Shown in pieces: positions 29,016 through 38,148 of a stretch of DNA of 64,000 nucleotides; the stretch's first letter is position 1; each line of letters opens with the position of its first letter. Position numbers and translations under genes: made by a program. This DNA comes from Pseudo-nitzschia pungens (taxonomy: Eukaryota > Bacillariophyta > Bacillariophyceae > Bacillariales > Bacillariaceae), in the NCBI GenBank assembly GCA_037355855.1, contig CM074758.1, positions 9,273,001 to 9,337,000 of the forward strand, written 5' to 3'. Under the pieces are notes generated by a model. That model ran no database searches. It was not told where the DNA came from and saw only the letters and a list, made by a program, of their open reading frames with translations.

Positions 29016-29359
29016 CTCGAATGTATGATATTATTATTTTCGTTTGTTTTATTGTTGTTGCGTCTACGAAGTCTGATCACAGTGTTCTTTTCAGGGCGAT
29101 GCTATTGCAATGCGTTGTCGAGTACTTCGTATTGAATAGAGTACGGTAAGGTTACGTACGGTAACCTACTCCCGCTATTCGAATTGGAATGTCAGTACGG
29201 TATGTGATTCTTTTGCACTCCGAATCCGGACTGCTTTTGATGCATTATTTTTGTTATTTTTTGGTCAACGATCCAAGATGTTTTTTTTCTGTGACATGCG
29301 GTATTTGTTGCTCGTACCTGTAGTCGTACAAGTACGAGTACAAGTACAAGTACAAGTAA

Positions 29360-29665
29360 ATGCACAAGCATGTCGTTGGTGATGTTCTTATTATTTGCTC
29401 GATACTGAATCGAAGCACCATAGTACCGGTAGGTGCAAGTCCGGGGATAATTCACGTAGGAAATTCTTTGGCGGGTTCTTCGAGGTTCGGTACGTTTGCC
29501 ATCGACTTTGGTTTTGGATTGGAAGGTGGAGTCTTACAAGTGACATTTTATAAGTTTATTGGAGAAGATGAACCGTCCAAAAAACTATGGGCAATACATC
29601 AAAATGTCACAAAAAAGGTTCGTGGAGATATTTCTCGCCAAAGCAACTTCATTGGAATCGTGTAG
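29360..29665 (+). CDS. Short hypothetical frame, doubtful
   Basis: A 101-codon frame from ATG 29360 has a protein-like middle and C-terminal part (FAIDFGFGLEGGVLQVTFYK; SKKLWAIHQNVTKKV) but a repeat-derived start (GTACAAGTACAAG). It could be an exon, a decayed gene or chance. Confidence 0.22.
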   Translation: MHKHVVGDVLIICSILNRSTIVPVGASPGIIHVGNSLAGSSRFGTFAIDFGFGLEGGVLQVTFYKFIGEDEPSKKLWAIHQNVTKKVRGDISRQSNFIGIV

Positions 29666-31669
29666 ACGGATGACTTTCGGCCAGTCACATCGCTTACAAC
29701 CGACACCAGCCGTTGAGCAAAGCTCTGTATCACAATTCCAGCACCCAAAGAATCGCCATGCCAAAACTTGCGACTATTTTTTCCGTTTGCACGCGGGGTG
29801 AGATGAGTGGAAGTTTCATTAGCTCTTCACTCCATAGATGGAATATGCCTCTGATGCAAACCGAAGAAATTTCATTGGTACGTCACTTAAAAGATCTGCA
29901 AACTGAAACCAAATTTCATCCCCGCCGTCGCCTTCTGATTCTTATTATTTTTTCTCGCAGAAAAGAGCAAATCCATGGCACGGGCTCATATCATTATTTC
30001 TAGCGACTAGAGTATCTCAGTGCGTTACTAGTAGTAACCTTACTACATACCGAAGCGTCACCCCAGGAATACCCCTGAACCGCAAAACATTTAACCTTCT
30101 TGTCAATGTGCTACGAAAGGTTGGTCAGATTTGCTGCCTTGGTCGACTCATGATGTAGTCATCCTACTACTAGTAGCTAGTAGCACCAGTAATAGTAATA
30201 CGAAGTAGTACTATATTATGTGCTAGAACTATTGGAACTAGTGGTGGTTGTAGCACTAGTACTACTACTACTACTAGTATGAAAGATTACCGCCCCTTTC
30301 CTCCTCCTCTTCTCGCTGTATTTCAGAAGAAGCAAGAGGAGAAGGGATGATGGCTACTAGAACTAGTGCCAGCAGTAGTACTAGTTGCTGCTATTGTTGG
30401 AAGAGTTTCTCAAAACTCCAGTTAGTACAAGTCACAAGTGGTGACGATGGAAGAGCAGCTCTTCCATTTCCTCTCAACTGTGGCATTCCTTGATCATGAT
30501 GTTATTGTACTAGTAAATGCTGATACAGAGCAGCCAGTAGTAGGTAGTAGCCAAGAATTACTTGTACTACTGCTTGCAGTAATGAAAGAAAGCAAATCAT
30601 TTCTGCTGTTGTAAGAAAAAGATCATCAGCGAGAGAATTCAACTGACAGGAGGCAGAGAAGTACTAGTAGTAAATCCAATCAGCAGCAACAGGAGACTGC
30701 TATACGCACAGCAGAACCGTGAGATAAATCATGCATGCACTCACTGTATTTCTCTGTATTTCTTTCTCGGACCTCAAGACGCCCCACCAGAATCCACCAG
30801 CCAGTTTCCTCCTTCAACGAGCAGACAAACGAAACGACCGAATATTTCGCACGGGAGACAGCACAAAAGGCTACTAGAACGGAGGGGCAGCATCCCGACA
30901 AAGCTGATTTTTCCCCTCGTTGTTGGTGGATGGAAAAGGCACGACGGTACCGACGCGTATCCGAACCAGGCAATACTCCCAACACTATCCAGATCCGGAT
31001 CCAGATCCATCGGCCACGAAGCGAAGCGTTTTCTATGTGCTTCTCGACGCGACGGGACCGAATCACCTCGTCTCGGAAACAGAATATTGGAAATAGCAAA
31101 TAGCAAAGTGCAAATAAATCGCGAATCGCAAATCGCAAATCGTAAACGAACCAACCCCCGATCGATCCAGTACGGGAGCGATCCGAACCTCGTGTATGTT
31201 CGTGTTCGTGTTCGTGTTCGTGTTCCCGTTCTCGCAGCACTCCTATTCCCTTCGGCACCGAACCGAAGAGAGAACTGAAGAAAGAACCGATGGCTGTCGT
31301 CCCGAACCGAAGCGCTCGGTTGAATCTCGCTCCCTATTGTATTCCAATCCAATCCAATCCAATCCATTCTATTCTATTCAGTTGTTGTTGTTATTGTTGT
31401 GGTTCGGTCCCTTCCATCGCAACGGCGGCATTGTCGGTACGGTGTCGGCATCCATCTACCGGGCAGACACTCTCGCGAATCGCTGTACCTTTTTTTTCCT
31501 CTTATTCATTCAATCACGTCGAAGGAATGAATGAATAAATGAATGAATGAATCATTGCGTCCCATAACGTTGAATCGTGTCAGGTCATATCATGTAATGT
31601 CATGACGGATCGAATCGAATTAGATCAAATATGATCGGATCGGATCGGATCGGATCGGATCAGATCGGA
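29666..31669. repeat. Gene-poor stretch with ACTAGT-rich runs and microsatellites
   Basis: TACTAGTA/ACTACTAC runs are dense at 30150-30670. A CGTGTTCGTGTT hexamer run is near 31195-31222, an AATCC pentamer run at 31346-31366, an ATGA run at 31526-31552 and GGATC/CAGATC repeats at 31630-31680 abutting the next gene's 3' end. Frames on either strand look like repeat translations; no gene is supported. Confidence 0.6.
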
Positions 31670-32750
31670 TCAGATCGGTTCGATGATGGATCGGACGAGC
31701 CGTTCTCGGATGGCATCGCTCGACTCCCTGGCAACGCAGACCAATCCGCTCCCAATGGAGAATTCACGTTCCCGAAAGATGCCACTGGGCAACGCCATTA
31801 GGCTTGCTTCCGCGTCGGGATTCGGGTTGGCATTCGCATTCGCATTCGCATTCGATGCATCGTTGTCGTCATCGTTGTCGTCATCGTTGTCGTCATCGTT
31901 GTCGTCATGGTCGAAACCCTGGCTGCCGTTCCCCCTTGCAATCACAAACACGCTCCCCCCCGATTCTTGGACGCAGAGAACCCCCGAAGCGTGGTCCCAG
32001 CTCTTGACCAGAGGGGAGTTTCCACTGTCGTTCGCACTCGGCTGCGATTGCAATGGCAGCGACGGCAGCTGCACAAAGCCGCAGGCTCTTCCGGACGCCA
32101 CCGCAAAGTACTTGACGAGCGATCCGCAGCACAGCTCGGTGGGGAGATGCGCGCTTCCAAAGGGACGGGGAATGGGACGGCGGCTTTGTTGGTGCCCGTT
32201 GTTGGCGTCGTCTCCCTTGCGCTTGGGTCCGAGGGAGAGCAGATAGGGCGGGCACGAGTGGTGGTTCTCCGAACGGGACGATGCTTCGTCATCCTTGTCG
32301 TTGTTGTTGTCGCACTTGTTATTGTTGTCGTCCTTGTTGTCGTCCTCGTGACCGTGCCACCACTCCTTGCCGCGGGGAAAGCCCTCCGAGACCTCATCGC
32401 TGCTCGGATCGTGCTTGCCGAGCCCGCAGCCGCGAACGGCCACCATCACCATCGCCTCGGGTTCGGCGCTCGCTTCCGGATTGCCGAGAATGCCCACGAC
32501 GGGATCTCCCCGCTCCCCGCCCTCCAGCAGGGCCAGACCGATCGCGTAGCGCTTCCCTCGAAGAAAGCCCCTGGTTCCGTCGATGGGATCCAGGACCCAG
32601 CAGCGCCGGGCGTTGCTGCCGTCGCCCGAAATCCCACCGCATCCACCACCGCGATCGATGGCCTCCAGAAAGGCCTCCCTTTCCAGCTCCGGATCCAGGC
32701 GCTGTGCCAGTCCGTGGGCCAGGTCCGCCAGCGCCGGGGGGTGATCGCTA

Positions 32751-32785
<35 letters not shown>

Positions 32786-33493
32786 ATTGGCATTGGTGTT
32801 GGCATTGGTGTTGTTGGAAGATCGCAGGTCGCGCGCATCTTCTTCCGCCAGGAAACCGTCGTGCGGAAAAGCCTCGGAGAGTTTTGCCACTATGTATCCC
32901 TGGATGGCAAAGTCCAGGGCCGTGACGGGAGTCCCATCGGTCTTGGTGACGAGAGATGGACTCCGCAGCTGCTCTCGTTGTTCTTGATGTTTTTGTTCTG
33001 GTTCTGGTTCTTGTTCTTGTTGTCGCTCTTGCTGACACTCGAGGCACAGCTCGGCGCAACGACGCACCAGGCGAGCAGCAATTCGGGCTTCTTCGGCCAG
33101 TGCCCCACCCCATGGAGGGGGGCCCTTATCGGAAGGAGTGTTTGTCTTTTCGAAAGCTCCCGGTTCCGACTCCATTGCCGCGCCGGAATCTGTTGTCGTT
33201 GTCTTTTTCGTTGTCGTTTTCTTTTTCGTTGATGCAATCTCCGTCGGCGTTGGACGGTTCGAGCGGGGACGCACTCGAACGACAAGAGCACCAAAGGCGT
33301 CCGTGCTGGCTGCACACAGCACCATAATCACGGGGATGAGGACAGCAAGCCGAGCCCCGGGGAAGCAGCCAAAGCAACGATTGCGATTGCGATTGCGATT
33401 GCAAATGAGATTGCGATTGGGATTGCGATTGCAAATGAGATTGCGATTGGGATTGGGATTGCGGTTGCGGTTGCGTCTATTGGCGAGGGTCAT
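31670..33493 (-). CDS. FIG-superfamily phosphatase, SAL1/bisphosphate-nucleotidase type, probably plastid-targeted
   Basis: The start is ATG 33493 (MTLANRRNRNRN); the longer upstream frame has no ATG. The protein has 607 residues. The N-terminus has an Asn/Arg repeat, a hydrophobic core (LAVLIPVIMVLCAA) and ASTDAFGAL, which resembles the ochrophyte plastid ASAFAP motif. The metal-dependent phosphatase core shows KTDGTPVTALDFAIQGYI (about residue 190), the EED metal site (LAEEDARD), the signature VLDPIDGTRGFLRGKRYAIG (about 300) and KSWDHASGVLCVQESGG near residue 500. This combination matches 3'(2'),5'-bisphosphate nucleotidases, which hydrolyse PAP and in plants act in retrograde signalling. 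Several acidic low-complexity inserts (DNDNDNDNDD; DDDNDDDNDDDN) enlarge it well beyond the usual 320-400 residues, including one very close to the C-terminal core. Confidence 0.85.
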
Positions 33494-35625
33494 GCGGTTC
33501 GTCGTCTGTCGTCTCCGGAGCTTTGCAGCTTGCAATCCGAAGGATTCCTTCCTTCTCGAGGAGAAACAGCAGAGAGCGACGGGTGTTGTCTGTCGGTGTT
33601 GTAATCTTCGAGAGTGGAATGTCGCGGCACGGCAGAAGGCAGGGCATGAGTGACGAGTGATGAGTGATGAATATGGATTTGGGAGTTGGAGATTTGGAGA
33701 TTTGGGGATCTGGAGATTATTTGGAGATTTGGGAGATTTGGAGATTTGGATTTTGTTTTCTTCCGTAAACCTTACAAGTAATCTTACGCTAAGGTATTTT
33801 TTAGGATTACTTCGTACTTCGTATTTTTTAGGCAACTTGCATCTTGCGTGATGCTGACGATGTGATCCAATGAGTCGTCGAGATTCTTGATTTAGAGAGT
33901 GTGGTAACCTTACCGGTAAGGTTTTACCGTACCGTAACCTTAAAAGTTACGCAACAACAAGAACGCCACAAAAATTGATGCTGCTGCCAGCGGATAGTAA
34001 ACCTTAACCCGGGAAATGATGGAACATGAAGCCAGCCTCAACTTGATGGATGGCCCCAAATAATAATAATAGTGGTGGTGTGATAAGTGCTGCTAGTACG
34101 TACAGTAACCTTAACCTTACTAGTCCTACAAGTCGTTGCAATGCTAGTACTACGGTAGCACTGTAGTCCGGGTGGGGCATTGATCACGAAGAAGCAGAAT
34201 GAATGGATGATGCTCCTCCTCTCAGAATGATAATACGAGTACGTACGTAAACCTTACCGATACCGCTAAGTTACTCAAACACAGTTTCGACGGTGAACAA
34301 CGCACAGATACTCCATTCATGACTCACTGATTCATTCACGAGTATCAGTCATTGTTCAATCGTAGGGATTGATCATCCTTTTCCTTTTAAAAAAAAAAAA
34401 GTTCTTAAAAGTATTTTCACGAATAGATAAATTCATCGAACCTACAAGTTTCTCATCAATTGAATCCTTTTGGTTCTACTCGTGACACTGAATAGCACAC
34501 AATTTTACAATCAGCGTAGTTCAACGGAAGGGGCCAAAATCAAAAATCACATCAAGCTCGAACGAAGTGATTACTGTATTTTGAATTCAATCCATTTAAC
34601 TCAATTCTTTTCTTCAATTCCATTCGATGATTCATTCATTCATTCATTCATTCGATTGCTTATTCGTTTCACTTCATTTCGTTCATTCGGTACACCGGAC
34701 CGGCAACCTGCGCGAAAATCAGGCAACATTGCAATGATGGGATGGTTCCTTGTACTGATGATTGAGTGTGCCCGTGACACTGTACTCTGCAGCGAACAAG
34801 ATCACGTGTCCCGCTAGGCAGTGATACATTGAACATGTAGATCTTGTCCTAACAACACAGGTACGGTAAGGTTATCCATCGGTGTCATCCTTCATAAATC
34901 TCGCAACATACTGCTGGTACACGTACCGTGCATGTAGCAACTCCGTTCCACCGAGACGAAACTCATTCCGAAGCCGCAACGAGAAGAGTTGCGTCCCAGT
35001 GCACTCTGAATTCTGTGCGGTTTTAGAAGCAGTAAGGTTATGCTCGACTTCCGTGTGAATACCAGTACTGGTACGGTACCGATTGCCTCGAAAAGGCCCC
35101 GACGTGGGTAGCAAACCACCAAACAAGCAAACCAAATAGGACCGTCGGATGATGGATTCGTTCATTCATTCATTCAATATTAATTCAACGCCTTGCCAGA
35201 TCCCCAAGGTTGGACTCGCAATCAATCAATCAATCAACGAGCAAACAAACGACTCTCGCAAACTTCGGATTGGCTCCAATCGAACCAGCCATTGCCAGAG
35301 TTGAGAGAGAGGAGTCAGTCAGTCAGTCAGTCAGTCCTCCGAAACACTGCTCGGAAATACGGGCACGGTACACGTACAACCAACAAAACGAACCAAATCA
35401 ATAATCGAATAGAAACTTGCAACACAGCGATCTCCAGCTTTCGTGACAAGAGCACCGCATCTCACGAGAACAAGACACTCTACGATTCAATCATCCATTG
35501 ATTCATTCATTCATTCGAAGAGCGTCCCCAGAAACTCCAGACCAATCAACCAACCAACCAACCAACACCGCAAACACGACAAACTCGTCCGTCCCTATCG
35601 ATCGATCGCGCGCAACTGTTGGGAG
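33494..35625. other. Divergent intergenic region
   Basis: It contains GATTTGGA repeats at 33665-33755, a dense group of GTAACCTTAC/GTAAGG motifs at 33903-33960, 34100-34125 and 34860-34875, a poly-A run at 34388, CATT repeats at 34635-34660 and 35160-35178, and AACC and GTCA repeats in the leader of the protease gene (35312-35335, 35550-35570). No gene is supported. Confidence 0.6.
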
Positions 35626-37806
35626 ATGATGCAAATAATGGTAACAATGATGCGACCACCCATTGTCGCTGCTCTGGTCGCTCTGCTGCTCGCCGCTACC
35701 ACCCTCCCAGCCAGCGCCGACACCCAGGCATGGATCGAATCCGGCGACTTTTGCGTCCTCTATCTCCGGGTCGGAGACTTCGAATCGTCGTCGTCGTCGC
35801 CGTTATCGCCGTCATCGCCGTCCCAGGAAGACCAAGACCGGGGCAATACCGAGGAACCGCCGCTGATGGGGGGTGAATCGGACGTCTCGTGGACCTGCGC
35901 CTTTCCATACGGAACGGTGGGAGCCCAGCAAGTGGGTGGGACGTTCAAGATGACCATTGACGGACTCTCGGACGAGTACATTGAATCCGAATCCCCCGTG
36001 TCTGGGGGATCCTTGATGATCATGGAGACGGAGGGGAACTACGCCAACAAGTCCGGTGTTACCGGGGAAACCTTGTTGGTGATCGACGAAGGGGAGACCA
36101 GCGTGAGCATCCGTGCGATTCCCGACGATGACGATGACCCGTGCTTGAGACCCAAAAAAACCAAGAAACAAACCAAGAAAGGCCAGCAACCACCACCATA
36201 TCGAACAAAGGCTACAAAATCGTCACCGACACCGACACAGCAAACACGGCCGCGATCGCGGCGACGAAAGCTTTCCTACCACATTCCGGATCATCCCCCC
36301 GTTGTTGGCACGCACCGAACGCTGGTGGTTCGCGTCGTGGACAACACGGGCTCGGGGCACCAGCGAACCGTCGATGAACTCCGGGACGACGTCTTTGGAG
36401 ACTCCGTGTGCCTCAAATCGCGGTACGAAGAGTGCTCCCGCGAGCAGCTGATGATCGAACCCACGACCGCCCCGACCATTGCACCGATACCGGACGCGAG
36501 CTTTGAGGACGGTGTGATCGAGCTGATAGTGGACATCGAGGCCGGCTCGGGTTCGACCACTCGGACGGCCCTGGAACAGGCCTCCGTGGCCAGGGCCGAG
36601 GCGATTTTTGGCGATATCACGGCAAAGTACGATCTGGTCCTCTTTTGCCTGCCCTTTGGATCGATCAGGAATTCCAGAACGGATTGGATTGCCTACGCCT
36701 ACATGAATTCGTACGACAGCTTTTACAATGCCGATTATTGCGGGTACCCCTGGATCCAGATGCACGAGGTCGGACACAGCCTCGGGCTTAGCCACAGCGG
36801 AGAGGGGGCCAACGAGTACGGCGACGCGTCCTGCATGATGGGCTCGTCGACTGAAACCGTCGTCAAGCAGGACGATGCCCCGCGCCAGTGTTTCAACGCC
36901 GCCAAAAACTTTCAGCTGGGTTGGTTTTACCTCCAGGCCGAGTCCTTCAACCCCCTCCACCACCAGTATCCTGCGACGTACGTCATGGCCGGGGTCGACA
37001 CCTATGCGGGGTACCGGTCGGGCCACGTCACTACGATGCGGCTGGTCGAGTACGGGGACGACCCTGGCTCGGGAGCCGATTACTATGTTGGGTACAACTT
37101 TGCCGGCGTTCCCAACGACGGCACGGTGGAAGAACCCAACAAGGTCCTGGTCTTTTCCAAACCCCTTGGGGGTCCCTACGGATCGGGAACGAGCTGGCGG
37201 CTCGCCGCGCTCTCGGCTGGCGAGTCGCACACCATTTCGAATTTTCAAAACTCGGGCCACAACGTCTCGATTGCGGTGGAAGTCATAGACAACGCTCTAT
37301 CCAAAATCGTGGTGGATTCCACCCGGCCTCCCCCCGACTGCAGCGGCGATGCTGTGGGAAAGTTCCAGATCCTTATCCAAACGGATCTATACGGAAACGA
37401 AACGTCGTTCCGGCTCCGGGAGGAGAACTCTGGTGTGGAAATCGCTGGAATGGGAGCCTTTACCCTAGATGACCAGACGTTGTATACGTTCCCGTCTTTG
37501 AATCAGTTCTATTGCCTGACGGTTGGATCGTGTTATTTGTTTGAGATTTTCGACAGCAGCATCGATGGCCTGCAAAATTACGCCCCTCTTTATTGGGGCT
37601 TCTATCAGGGGATCCTCGATTCGACCACCGTTTTTATCGGCGGAGACTTTTTTGACTACGACTCGGCGCGATTCTGCGTCGGTGCTCCGGGTGGTACTCG
37701 TGCTCGTGCCTTGACCGCTTTGGACGCGCAATACAGACGATCCCTGAACCCGAAGAAAGAGAACATTTGTCTCGAGGGAAAAAAGTCCAAAAAGGGAAAG
37801 AAGTAG
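35626..37806 (+). CDS. Secreted M11 (gametolysin-like) zinc metalloprotease
   Basis: The 726-residue single-exon gene starts at ATG 35626 (MMQIMVTMMRPP). A signal peptide follows (IVAALVALLLAATTLPASA). A prodomain-like region with a Ser/Pro linker and a basic segment (RPRSRRRKLS) precedes the catalytic domain. The zinc site is HEVGHSLGLSH near residue 380 (H-E-x-x-H-x-x-G-x-x-H, a metzincin motif), followed by DASCMMGSS, the Met-turn. The arrangement YPWIQMHEVGHSLGLSHSG is characteristic of gametolysin, which degrades the Chlamydomonas gamete wall. The C-terminal region is probably a beta-rich accessory domain, with a Lys-rich end (KGKKSKKGKK-like). Its likely location is extracellular or cell wall; the substrate is unknown. 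Confidence 0.9.
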   Translation: MMQIMVTMMRPPIVAALVALLLAATTLPASADTQAWIESGDFCVLYLRVGDFESSSSSPLSPSSPSQEDQDRGNTEEPPLMGGESDVSWTCAFPYGTVGAQQVGGTFKMTIDGLSDEYIESESPVSGGSLMIMETEGNYANKSGVTGETLLVIDEGETSVSIRAIPDDDDDPCLRPKKTKKQTKKGQQPPPYRTKATKSSPTPTQQTRPRSRRRKLSYHIPDHPPVVGTHRTLVVRVVDNTGSGHQRTVDELRDDVFGDSVCLKSRYEECSREQLMIEPTTAPTIAPIPDASFEDGVIELIVDIEAGSGSTTRTALEQASVARAEAIFGDITAKYDLVLFCLPFGSIRNSRTDWIAYAYMNSYDSFYNADYCGYPWIQMHEVGHSLGLSHSGEGANEYGDASCMMGSSTETVVKQDDAPRQCFNAAKNFQLGWFYLQAESFNPLHHQYPATYVMAGVDTYAGYRSGHVTTMRLVEYGDDPGSGADYYVGYNFAGVPNDGTVEEPNKVLVFSKPLGGPYGSGTSWRLAALSAGESHTISNFQNSGHNVSIAVEVIDNALSKIVVDSTRPPPDCSGDAVGKFQILIQTDLYGNETSFRLREENSGVEIAGMGAFTLDDQTLYTFPSLNQFYCLTVGSCYLFEIFDSSIDGLQNYAPLYWGFYQGILDSTTVFIGGDFFDYDSARFCVGAPGGTRARALTALDAQYRRSLNPKKENICLEGKKSKKGKK

Positions 37807-38148
37807 AAGAAAGAAAAGAAGGAAAAGTAGCTCTAGGATAGATTAATGTATTTGCGTAGACTTGACTTTTGAGATTGCGGCGGAGCGCGTACGAGTGCCA
37901 ATCCGTAAAATTACAGTATGTTTTGATTCTTGGAGCATGTTGGTTGTCGGTTGTCATGCAATCAGAGCGTTCCTTCCAACACTCGACATTGATCATTGAT
38001 CCAGTGCCGAAATCCCCATGGCCGGAGGCGAATGAAATGCATGCATCCGAATCACGTTACATTGAGGTAGCACACAAACACACACACACGGGTAGTTTGC
38101 AATGAGTCGAAAAAGGCCAGGAACTGCAGGCATGGCACGATGCCCAAC
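37807..38148. other. Convergent intergenic region
   Basis: This 340-bp spacer lies between the stop codons of two convergent genes. A CA-rich tract is near 38070-38088. No gene is seen. Confidence 0.5.

Noticed and set aside
30680..31367. Overlapping minus-strand frames with Arg/Thr repeats
   Set aside because: They translate microsatellites and have no domain, conserved composition or start context.
31907..33232. 441-codon plus-strand frame opposite the SAL1-type gene
   Set aside because: The minus strand carries the DPIDGTRGF signature and metal ligands; the plus frame is Val/Arg-rich antisense.
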